NCBI GenBank assembly: GCA_022605955.1
Contig: JAKCOZ010000014.1
Coordinates: 17,056,001 to 17,120,000, forward strand
Length of the DNA stretch: 64,000 bases
Reading direction: 5' to 3'
Origin: Rallus limicola
Taxonomy: Eukaryota > Chordata > Aves > Gruiformes > Rallidae
Position numbers and translations under genes: made by a program. The stretch's first letter is position 1; each line of letters opens with the position of its first letter. Shown piece by piece: positions 26,556-38,621 of the stretch. The notes beneath the pieces were generated by a model. That model made no database searches, had not been told where the DNA came from, and saw only the letters and a program-made list of their open reading frames with translations.

Positions 26556-28574
26556 CTATGAGTGGTTTCTCTTTCTCCAGGTGACAGACTACAATGAGCT
26601 CGTCAAATAGAGTTTGGTCATTTATCAGAACTGACAGCTGTGACTGTGGCCACAGAAACGACCATTTGTAGTAATAAATGGGGTAGCAACAGTTGCTGTT
26701 TCCATGGAGGGCTGGCTACATACACCAGATAAGGCAAATTTCTCTTGCCTCTCCCTCCGGGCAAGTTTTGACAGATACTGGTAGTAACACACGGTACACC
26801 CTCCACTACAGGGTGAGCAATGATGGCCCCATTGGGTGTACTAGATCAGTCAGATGGCAGTGCCAGGACCTCTACATGGGCAAAAAAAATCTTTTGTGCT
26901 GGGATAATAACTGGGAAATTAGCTATAGAATAACTACAGAATTTACATTCCAGCAGTACCCATCCATCACTAGAAAATAGCAGCAGAGCAATACAATTTT
27001 ATCAAACTAAATGGAAAAGCAAGCAACCCCCCCACCCCGAAATTACTCATTTGGGAAGTCTTGCATGATTAAGGAGCAGAGAAATGGATCCACAGCAAAA
27101 AACTTTTCTTAATAATATATCAATTTTTCCATCTGGCTGTGTTGCATTATGAGAATCTGATGGATTATACACTGCTTATCCCTCTGAGCCTTACAACTGC
27201 TAAAGAAACACCGTCAAATCCAAACTGCTCTTTCTTCAAAAAAGTGTTCCTAGAGTACTTTCTAGACCTCTTGAAATGTAGTACTTGGGTTTCCTATTTT
27301 TGAAGTAGGCTTTGGCTACTTTTCATGATGATGCATTATTGGTGACACCATAAGCAATGAAGCAATTTCCTTTTTTTCCGCTCTCTTTGCTCTGGTAAAG
27401 AAAAAAACTCCTAATAATTCCGTAAGATTAAAGGAACTGATCCTAAAATGAAGTAAGACTTGGGCACGTCAGTCACTAGACAGAAGGTGGCTGGTGTGCC
27501 ATGGAACAGACAAATTAAATTGCTCAGGGGAAGAGTGATGAGATCTTTTGTCTGATTCCTGATCAGGAACATCTGTTGTGCAAAAAAAATGACAGCCACT
27601 TGCTTCACTTTTCAGAGTTTATAATGCATTAGCCTTGCTAGTAGATATCAGCAAGGACACAGAGAGTCAAGTAAATCAAAAGTGGGGAGGGAGGGGGAAA
27701 TAGAGCAGTTCCTGGTAGCACAGTTTTATTTTAGCACTCATCAAAAGTGTTGGAATGACAGCTCTAACGGCTGAAATCCTTTAGTTAATCATCTGTTTAG
27801 TTAAACAGATGCTACTAGTCATCTAACAGATGCAAACCAGGGCTACCATTGCTGTCTCCTAACACAGCTGTGTCAACGTGCTCTGACTATGCCAAGATGA
27901 GACCATCACAGAAAGGAAAGCAGCCTTACTTACAAATTCAAACCTTAATCTCTTTGTTTAGACTCCCTAAAAATGATGGTTCTGGCAACAGTGATGCCAA
28001 GCATAATAAGAATAACAAAAATGTGAAAAGATTACCAGTTACCTTCATTTGGATGCTTAGCCTATCTCAAAATTTTTTCAATCTCCACTTGCAATCAATG
28101 TGACTTGAAATCACTGTTACTGCTACAAAATTAAATATTCCCTATGTCAGATGACCAGACAGTTCAATAGGATGCTCCTGTGATCTCTTGTAAGTGGAAA
28201 GTGATTCAATCCACTTGTAGAAAGGCTGTCATCTCATGAAACAGTGCATCCTTAGATCCAATAATCAAAACATTTAAATGATCAGTTTTGAATCTTTCTT
28301 CATAGCCACAACAATCTCCTAAACTCCTTCCTTGTAAGTGTATGAACTTTTAATGTAAAGGTGTCATTTTAATTGCTTCATTGGTATGGCAGATCTCCTC
28401 AGGCAGTAACTGAAATTTCACTGTTGTTTCTTTCTCCTCACCTCTACTTTGCTGCTGGAATGTAAGGAAATGGTTCTCCACTGTGAAATGCAATGAGATT
28501 ATACACTTGTGCTCAACACAGGTTAAATGCTTGACTCTTCAAGGCAGTGAACTGCCTGAAAATGGAGGCACAGG

Positions 28575-28677
28575 TCTTCACACAGGGACATTACTGGTGG
28601 ACTTGTCAGTGTTAGGCTTACAGTTGGACTTCATGATCTTAAAGATCTTTTTCCCACCTAAATGATTCTATAATTAA
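28575..28677 (+). mobile_element. Short CR1 LINE 3' tail
   Basis: About 100 bp with the CR1 3' signature: ctggtggacttgtcagtgtt, then ggcttacagttggacttcat, gatcttaaagatctttttcc and the terminal aatgattctataatt, a variant of the ATTCTRTG tail. It is strongly 5'-truncated and non-coding. Confidence 0.75.
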
Positions 28678-31600
28678 GAATTATAGTCTTAATTTAGGCT
28701 TAATGTAGAATTTAGTTTTAATGAAGTGAGAAGACACTGTTTGCTTTTTCCAGCCCATGACTGACATCTTTCCCTTGACAGACACAGTACTAAAATATAG
28801 CTGTTTCACTGAATTTCCCCAGCCTTCCCACATTATTGAGATGATACATCAAGCCAGCGTGTCAGAGCATGGGATTACATGAGAAAAATCTGTATCAAAA
28901 GAGGCAATGCCAACAGTTCCACAAGTGTTATGAAATTCTCTGTGCCCCTTCCAGCAGTCAGCAGAGTAGAATAGCATTAGCCCTACTAGTCCACCTTGTT
29001 TCCAGTCCGCTTTTTCAGCATCTTCCACAGTTATGCTAGTCTATGGCTAGAAAGTATGGCAGGGTCCTCAAACATGGGAAGCCCAGCTCCATTCTCTCAC
29101 TTTGGTTATCACGCAGCAGAGCTAAGCACTGATGACCAGCTGGTGTGACTTATGACATAGAAGCAGTGGTGAACAGAGCATTCCAATAAATTCAATTACT
29201 CTCAGGAACACTCTAGGTTAAAAGGTGCTATATAAACACAAGGTATAATCTCCATTTGACTTTTGCCACTTATTAGAGGTTTTTCTTTCTGGAGTATTCC
29301 CACTGTCATATTCAATTGTGAAGCCTTAATGCTCTCTTTAGAAATGCTGGATGCGTGTGAAACTTTAATGAAAACTGCTGAGAATACTATTGATAGGTTG
29401 AGTTTCATGCTGATAATTGTCAAGGAGGTCATGATCTATAGTGCTGAAGACACTGAAAAAAAGAAAAAAGGCTGACCACAACAACTCATCCCAATACCTT
29501 CAGGACATGTTTCATTTCAAGCAAAATCTGGCAACATATTCCATGCTAACCCGAAAAACAGGTCCATAGCAGTCTGACAAAACAATGACCTTATGCCATA
29601 TATGCCTTTAATCCTGTTGCCACACAAAATCAGGAACAGCACTTCCACTTTGATGGGTGATAAAGGCTCAAACACTAAAATGAGCCTCACCAAAGGAACA
29701 TACAGAAAGTTCGAACTTTGCTACTTGAATGCTCTCCAAAACACAACTAAGAACACCAGAAGCCATACTAAATCTCCATTCTTTTGCTGAAAAGAGCTCT
29801 TAAATATAACAATAACATGTTATAAGCAAGTGGAACTTACACTTTTGGTCCTGTTACAGAAAACACCAAACTCTTGTGCAACCTAACCCTGAAAGCAGGT
29901 AGGTTTCTGAACAGGACATGGACAGGGGTCGTGCCCACAGCTCTAGGATTTGCTGATATCTGACATTTGAGCCATATGATATATCGTGACCCTGCTGGAA
30001 CAAGGAATTTCTCCAATTTATTAAAGCAGAACGAACTTTCAAAAGAAACAACTGACAGCTACATGCACCTTTGGGCTGTGTCAACAGTTAAAATTGACCT
30101 TAGAAAGAGCAGTGCTTCAGCTGACACCATGATCTGAACATCTGCTTTGTGGTACAGCTTTACCTGCACTTTCCCTTCAAGGACAATTTATACAGAGAAA
30201 AGGACTTGCATCTTCACCTCCTGGGATGGACTCATGCTGCTTTCTCTCTTCATCTCTTTAGGCCCTTGTCACTCCACAGAAGGTGGCACCCTGCTGAGCA
30301 GCCAGGATTACTTGGCAGGCCCATCTGGATGGAGCCACCCTGTGAGCTTCCCCTTGGGGAACTGTGAATGACATACAAACACCAAAGTAGGCCTCCACAG
30401 CATAAAGCGGCATCTCAACAGCAGGAATTAAAATACAGAAAAGGACTTATTGCTTTGGGCCTTCTGAATCCTCTTGTCTAACCCAGAGGAAGCTGGAAGC
30501 TGGGCTTGATAGTTGTTTCCTCATTGTATTGCTTACCATGGATGGACAGTTAGCAATATTTCCTTGCTTTTTTGTTTACCTGCTATCACTGCAGAAGAAT
30601 GGTGAAAGTGTCTTTGTAGTCAGATAGCATCAAATTAAAGGAAACTCAAAAGACAGATGAACAAATACTAAAAATCAGACTTCTTATGCCATTTGCATCT
30701 TTTGTCTCTGAGCTACTGAAAAGTAGTCAGCTTTGCAGAACCATGATAAACACAGTCATTTCAGTGAGGAAACAATTCGTCATCCTGGCTAAAATTTCAC
30801 GGATGAAAAGTAGTTCAGTGGTTAAAGTATGGGCTGAGGATCTCCCCATCTTCCACCATTAGTTGAAAAGTAACATTGAGGAAAAAGAGCCAGCCTGAGG
30901 GATTTTTTTTTGTTGTTGTTCTTCTATCTAAATTAGATGAAGCTATTGCATATACAAGGATGAATGAGGTTTAGGTAGAAGCTCACTGTCACCTGATATC
31001 TAAGGCTTTCAAAAGATCATAAACAGAGCTTTCTCAGCATGCCGTTGGCAATCAGGGAAATGAAGAAATATCTGTAGGATCTGAAGCTCTTCACCTCAGG
31101 GCCAGACTTCAGCGCCTAGCACAGATCAGCTGTGTGGAGAACTCAGGGAGCAGTTATCTGTATGGGACACTGTCTGATCTCTACACTATTTCTAGCAAAT
31201 ATGTAACTAGCACAAAGGTAAGACATTTTCAGTGGTTGTTATTGACATCTTTGAAGTCAAGAGTCAAAGGGTCATGGAGAATTCACTTACCTTCCCAAAA
31301 AAAAAGAATGATTCTGTGAGGGAAATTTTAATCAGGCTCATGAAATAGCATGGTGATGCTACAGTCAAAAAAGGTGTAGCTGTCTGATGAACAAAGGAAA
31401 ATCTTTGGTTTACAGAACTATGGTCTGAAAATTTATCCTGGTTGTATGTTGCATTTCCTGAAGTGTTTAAAAAAAAATAATTGAAAAGCCATAAACATGC
31501 AAATTCCATTAAATAAAGAAAGGTGTCACTATTCAGCCCAAAACATTCTTTTTGTGGTGGTTACATTTTAGCAAATTCTTAGATGAATAAATAAACCCAC

Positions 31601-31876
31601 TGCTCCCTATACATTTTACAGGCCAACAAGGGAAAAACAACTGGCTGTGTTTTGAGTAGAAGTCATTATAAAATCCTGATTAAATCTAGAAAAATCACAT
31701 TTGTCAGCTGAGATGACAAAAAGTACAGAGGTGAAGGGGTAGCATTATTTTTAGGTCATCTGAATTTTAACAAGACTGAAAATTTCCATGATACAGTACC
31801 TTACATGAAAATTTGATACCAAGCAGAAGGCAATTTACACTTTGGTGGTGGCTCCTGAGGAACTTATTAATATTTT

Positions 31877-31894
31877 TTATTATTATTATTATTA
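31877..31894. repeat. (TTA)6 microsatellite
   Basis: Six TTA/ATT units, followed by aaaagtg and preceded by a T-rich run. Ordinary intronic microsatellite. Confidence 0.9.
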
Positions 31895-33509
31895 AAAGTG
31901 CTTTCCCACCATCACATCTCTATCCCAGAAATGAAAAGTCATTGCAAAGGTCACCATAATTTATAGCCTTGTTTTCAGTTTAATTGATGTTTGAAAACCT
32001 TGGAAAGAAACCAATAGTACTTTAACTCTTTTGTGGCTTTTCTAGCTCAAAGCTAAGTACAATCTTTTCAATGTCAGCAAAAATCTTTAGGACACAGGTT
32101 AGCTGGAAGAGAGGCCTTTAACGTGAACAGGCTGGAAATTATCTGCAAGTAGTTTATTTATGTGATATAAATATTACATAGCTTGTAAACCTCCAAGTCA
32201 TGAAGACCTGGAATAACTAACACCTAGAAGCAGCTCAAGGCCCCACAGGGTTCCAGTCTAATCAATTAGAATTACAGTAAAAGAAGATTATTTCTTAGTT
32301 GAAAAGTTCTTCATTAAGAAACCCACTTCTCTGTTCAGAGCCCCTGACTGTCCTTTCTCATTTTTGGTGGGTTTTTTTGTTGTCATTGGGGATTTTTTGG
32401 TTGGTTTTGTACTTTCTCAGTTAGTTTTCATTGTTCTGAAGCATAAAACAGATAATTTATAATACATTCTCTATAAATTCTTTGAGAATCCCTGGAGGGA
32501 GTTCACCTTATACCCTCATAACGTATAAGAAGCAGTAGAGTCATAGAACTATGATTGTTGACAGCTACTTGCACATAGTTTATCTCATCCACTCAGAACA
32601 TAAACTGTGATGCAGTTACAACAGCCACTGAGTGGACAGGTGCTCAATATTTGCACTTGATCCTTGGCAAACTCCCAGAGAGTACAGATTTCAGTCTCAT
32701 CTGAGCAACCCAAGGCTCTCATCGTCAGAGAACCTGCAAAAAACTGGGTGCAATACAGACTAACTACTAGAGGCATGGAAAACCTGGTAACATTAATTCA
32801 GAATCTGAACAGGAAGATAGTTTCAGCTGGGATGGGAAAGTGGAATGCTCAATCCCCAGAATGAAGAAAGCCGAACCTACACTGGTTGGGAACCTTTGTG
32901 CCATGGGAATCACAGTTTTCTGGACCAAAACATATCTCTGGGAAAGCTACAACACCCTCCTTGCACCTTAGGACCTTAACACGGTCAGACCTCCTTGGTA
33001 AGACTAGGCTTTCTTGATGGCACAAAGATACTGGAAAGCACAAATGTGTCCCTCCCACTAGCTGCCATTTAGGAAAGCTCATGTATGAGAGAAAAAAAGC
33101 AAGTTCCTAACTAATGCACTAATGCATAGCCACACCATCCCTGAATGCACTGGATACTCATTTTTAGCTTCCACCTCTCTGGAAAGAAAAAGTTTAATTT
33201 TATTCAAATACTTAAGGGTATTAGAGGACACCGAGTCTCCTCAGCCTGATGTCACAAAACCCAAATCTTTTCTGCTGGACTGATAATTTTTAGTCACTCT
33301 ATGGACTACAATGAAAGCAAACAGATTAAATTTGTTACTTTGTTGGGAGACTTTCATGTAATCCCCTTGGATCTCTAATTGGTTTCCTGATAACATTGCT
33401 GCTGAGACTATCCCTACTTTCCTCAGTGGTGGAAGACCTGTTCTGTGACAGTTTTAATTGGATGACATTGACACAATGTGGATACATTTTGACCCACTAT
33501 TTCATGCCA

Positions 33510-33650
33510 AATTTTTTTAAAAAACCCAACAACTCCCAAATAAAAAATTAAAACAGCATGTAAAAATTAAAAACACCATATACAAAATATTAACACATCA
33601 GTATTAATATCAAATAATATATAAAATATTTATAATAATAAATATTAAAA
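33510..33650. repeat. AT-rich low-complexity tract
   Basis: About 140 bp of A/T-dominated sequence with repeated aaaattaaaa, aatatt and ataata patterns. No tandem unit is regular enough to name. Contains no coding signal. Confidence 0.8.
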
Positions 33651-35479
33651 TGCCAACAATTAAATTACACTGAAAAGCTTTTTTACAATTTTTTTACAGA
33701 GGACTAAAAGGCTAATTTGGCCTCGCAGTAAATTGCAAAGTGTCTAATATACACACACCCAGTAAGAAATATGTAAAGCACATGTGGTTGTCCAACAGGG
33801 AATGAATCATATGTGTTGTGTCCCTGTAAGTTCAGAGTTGGTCAGGAATTTTCCAGTGACAATATGCTTTCAATGGAACATGAGTTTAGACTAAATGAGA
33901 AGTCTGGTGGCCACAGAGGTTTGATGAAGCTTTTGCCTTGAAGGGTTTGAGAACAACCCAGCTGCTCCTTCTGGACACCAGAGGTTTACACCAGGGTCTC
34001 TGCTCTCTCCAATTCAGACCAGAAACACAAACTTTGGTCCCTCACACCACAGGGATCCATCTCAAACCCTAGGCTACTGATCATTTCACATGGCTCCCTC
34101 TAACTGCTATTTTCTGTCAGTTAGGAAACACTCACTGGCCCAGAGAGGAGATGGCAACCATGTTCCACCACGTGACTTCACCCTTCTTGACCCTACAAAA
34201 TGCCTGGAAATGACACAGAATCTTCTGTTTGCTCAGCACGCTGTGCCATGGCGCTGGTGGCACAGAAACGCCAGCTGATCCCACCAGGCACTGTGTAAGG
34301 CCGGGAAGGGTCACCAAGGCCCTGGACACTGGAGTACCTCAGGGTCACACTGTGCTCATGGAGGACACTGCCAGATGCATGCACACTCATCACTTGATAA
34401 TCGTCCACCCATCTCGGCCTCTTTAACTAGTCACCGTCTCAACTCAGCTGCTGGTGCTGCACTGACTCGTCCCTGTCTGCAGCTCATTAGGGGAAGCACT
34501 GATAAGCAGAGGGGATTGGTGAACTGCTGAACTAAGACCAGCTCCTCTCCTGGAAAGCAGGAAACCCCAGACTGTGTCCTCTGCCAAGGGATGGTGAGGA
34601 AAACACATATGGCAATTTTAATTTGCCTCCTGTGAGTTAGGATTTGGCATACAGCAGGGAATTGCAAAGAACTCCAGCCTGAAATGTTAACCAAGGACAA
34701 AGGTAAATGCTGCAGCTTCTCCGAACCTCTCTGCAGATCTTCTGTATGTAAAAACTGTAAAACATGAAGCTTTTTACATCTATTGACCTTGGGTTATAAA
34801 GGACGATACTTCTGATAACAGCTGCCGCACAGCGAATATTCAAGCTGGTTTGAAGAGCCAGTTGCAGAACATTTCAGTGAACCCAAGAAGCACAATGTCT
34901 CTTTAGAGCCCATCATTAATGCAGTGCAAATTAGGCCTTTCTGATGAGCAATGATCAAGTGGACTGAACACTGAGAGGACCATGATAACATAGTGACATA
35001 GCAATAACTGCCTTTTCTAGAAGATATTTTACAGTTTCTTACATTTAATAGGGGAACACTTGTAATTCTGAATTTTTGCGTGTAATATTTTAGTCCTGCT
35101 AGAGATCAAAAGGACAAGTATGGAGAATGTCACTTCAGGTATGCATAAAAGACTTGGACAACTTCTAGACAAGCAACTGAACTTTCTGCAAAGAGACAAG
35201 TGGGTTCTCCATGGTTCTAAAGGATCTCTCATCTTTTCACCTCACTATCACTGCCCCAGGTAGTTTTTATGCCAGAGAGGATTGTGCAAGCCCTTTCATC
35301 TGTATTTCTGCTTATGTCATGAAATTGTCCTCATAATTAGCTACTAGCAACCAAAACCCTCTTCAGACACCCAAAAATTTAGGGTTGCACTTCTAGTGGC
35401 TTTAAGACTTGACTTCTATAACAATGTTTATTATTGTACCTAACTTGAGGCATGCACAGTACTTTGGAGTGTATTATCA

Positions 35480-35606
35480 GTCTGTGAGACAGACCCAGCA
35501 CTCCCCAGCAGGAGCTACTGTTTCATGTTGATGTTATGCCACACCTTTGGTGCTCACCCTTCAGCTGAGCACCTTCAGAGGCTCCACCTTCCTGCAGGAG
35601 CCTCTG
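35480..35606. other. Cluster of three short perfect hairpins
   Basis: Three inverted repeats occur within 127 bp. GTCTGT/ACAGAC (35480-35494) has a 3-nt loop. GGTGCTCA/TGAGCACC (35549-35573) has a 9-nt loop. CAGAGGCTCC/GGAGCCTCTG (35576-35606) has an 11-nt loop. The last two stand two bases apart. No known RNA family was recognised. Confidence 0.5.
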
Positions 35607-37196
35607 TGCTGGTGACATGCTGTGATCATAGTGAGAGATATCATGAAAATCAGGAGATTTTCTGAAGGTTTCTGAGGACCCCTCCCTATTTAATTTCTTC
35701 CAAAAGTGTTTTGAGCAGATTTCTGTTCAATGCAAAATGCCACTGTCCCTCCGAGTTTCCTGCCAGCCGCCTGCAAATCACAACAGGTCAAGAGCTACCT
35801 CTTCGCATTAACACCTGGCTGAAATGGATGAGTATGACTAAAGTTTTTTGAAAAGGCTGAGAACCCCACCACACCCTCATAGTGAGGAAGCCCAGCAAAT
35901 TCCCTGAGGGTCCCTATGCACAAGGCCAGGAGATGCAGGTGATGATATTCTGGAGGCCACCCATTCCAGGGTGACTGTGGCTATGGATTGAGCTATGCTT
36001 TGGAGGAGGCGGCAGTAGGACCATTGCATTCTTCTTGGCACCAGCTTACCTCCTGCAGAGTCATTAAATAGACACAAGCAATGATTATGCTCCTCCTGCT
36101 AGAGGGTTCAGACAGTAAATGAAATTATGCATATCAAAAACCTTATCTTATTCTGGTAAGACATTCAGAGCCTTAATAATCATATAAAATTGGCAGCTAT
36201 AGAAACTTTAATACCAAAGTGCTGCTTCTGAGCTAGTCAACACATCCTGGTCCAGCCATAAGTACTGTGGAAGGACCTCACAAATCTCTTACTGGCAGGA
36301 GATAGCCATGTGCTGTGCTCCCCACATATTTAACAAGTGCTCAGCAAACACCAATACAAATGGGTAATGACCAACATCAACACATGGAATGAGGTGCTGT
36401 AATCTATTCTGATGTGATTACATTGGCATAAGAAAAAAGAAAAATCTATTTTTTTCACTGAAAACTCTTAAATGCTACCTCAAAGCTGCACCCTGAAGCC
36501 TGAATGCTGAATATTCCTTTATTTTATATTCCCAGACATTCAAAGACTACGATGACTGCCATTTATTCATTTGATGTTGAGAGCTTCAATCCAGTCTTCT
36601 AACATCCCTGGGGGACACAGGCTTTTTGTCGAGGACAAGACTGGTCCAAAAAGCAGCAGGAAAAACATTCACATATTACACTATTTAGCTCTGCTCTTGA
36701 CTAACCACAAAATGTGAGTGGGTAGAACAGTGCCTGACAGCAGTGTGAAAATCAGAGCACTATGCAGCCATTTGAGATCTCTTCATCCATATATACTCCA
36801 GAAAGGTTTTCTCCCCACAGATTAGACAGTAAGTCTTGGGAATACAGGTCTTCACTGAGGCAGCTTCAGTTTCCTAGTTACTTGGTTGCTCATTTTTAGT
36901 CTTCTTGTAAGGAGACAGCTGTGTTTTGTTGGTTGTTTTTGTGCAAGAAGGGACTATTTTTTATCAAGTTACGTACCTATTTCTTGACTGCTTTTCTGCA
37001 TACAGACAGTATGTCAATGTCTCCTGATAAGATAAATTCTAAGTTCTTTACATTCAAAGGAAATTGTTTTGAATAATCTGTTGATTCACAGTGCAATGAG
37101 TGACCTCACTCTTCCATGACAGCAACAAAAAAAGCTACAGTATGAGTGTATTTTAGAATATTATTTGAAATACGCCAGGTACCCTCAGAATCTCTC

Positions 37197-37213
37197 TTTT
37201 TTTTTTTTTTTTT
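37197..37213. repeat. Poly(T) run of 17
   Basis: Uninterrupted T17 following a tctctc stretch. No retrocopy body was identified next to it. Confidence 0.9.
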
Positions 37214-38606
37214 GCTAGAGATGCCATTGCTAGGGATTTGTGGAATACTGTATTCACACAATTAGATTCTGCTGCACCATTGGGCTACAAGGAAATTAAT
37301 TAAAACTTACTCTAATCTGGATCCAAAGTACTTGTTTTGCAAATCCCACCTTTCATGAATCCAATCTGACTTCCAGAATTATTTTTTTAGTATTGCTTAA
37401 AGGTAGAAATCTCACATCCCAGGCTTTCATAGTAATTACAGACAAGTTTCTTCTTTGCCTGCTGTCCTGGAGGTCAGAAGATTTAGAAGTTGGACAAATT
37501 TGTTGTAATTCCAGCCCATTTCAAATGAAGTGCAGATATTTGCTCCTGTTGAGCAGCAGTTCAGCCTGACAAGAAGCCTTTAGAAGATGTTTGCTGGACC
37601 AGGATTGATTCAAAGGGGAGAAATCTGGCCTCATACCATTCCTCGGGAACTCATAGGTCACCAAGGACAGAGAAAAGGGAAGTGATGGGGATGATCCTTT
37701 GCTTACTCAGTATTAGTAAGACTACATTATACTAAGTAGGAAATCTATGATGCTTCAGTAATTTGCTCTTTAATTAACTGACTATAAATAGTAATTTGAT
37801 AATTTATTTATACTGAGAAAGATCTCCTGCCTCTTACACTCAGGTAAGCTAAGCATAACTAATATGGATTCTCATATGGGTTAATGAATTATGTCAATTG
37901 ATACAGGCCTAGCCAAGTTGTTAGTTTAAGAAATTCAGTTACCAACAAAGTGCTCATAATTAAAGTTTTATTAATTTACTTTTAATGTTGTAATTCAACT
38001 GCTAAATCAATTATATCATCAAAGCATTAGCAGCAGGAAGGCAATGCACTATTATGCAAGATACGCAGTTTTAATGAACTCCTATACTAGAAGTAACAGT
38101 TTACAAGGCCCATTTAAACCAATTCGTCTTCCCACACAACCAGGGAGTTTGGGCCATGTGTTGGAATGATCAACTAGAAAAGTGACAGATTTCTTGTGAC
38201 TCAGTCCACTCTAAGCAACTCACATCCTTTTTCTTTTACACATGCATCTTACTGAAGCTTGTCAACAGGGCTGCCATTTGCAGCCCAACAGCTTGATCCA
38301 TTACCCAGGGGCAGCCATGGAAGCCTTTCTGTGAACTATTGCAACAGACAGGGGAAGAGAATATGACATGCTTTTGTTGTCAGCCCAGTTACATCCACAA
38401 GCATGCATTCTGCACTGAGCAGTAGTACACGACTAATGGATCAGAAATGGAGAGCAAGTTCAACTGAGTTGTACTACTATTTTTTGCAGACAGCACCCTG
38501 ACTCTGGACTCGGGGGTTGTTTGGTTTCAACTGCTCTTGAAGGATCTCAGTGAGTTATGGTTCCCATATTTCTTTGGGAATAGCTAATCCAAAATGATTT
38601 CTGGAG

Positions 38607-38621
38607 AAAAAAAAAAAAAAA
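38607..38621. repeat. Poly(A) run of 15
   Basis: Uninterrupted A15 with no polyadenylation signal or gene-like sequence just upstream, so it is not supported as a retrocopy tail. Confidence 0.85.

Noticed and set aside
32538..32595. Possible decayed CR1 tail (agagtcatagaactatgatt)
   Set aside because: Only about 20 bp resemble a CR1 terminus and the following CR1 blocks are not recognisable.
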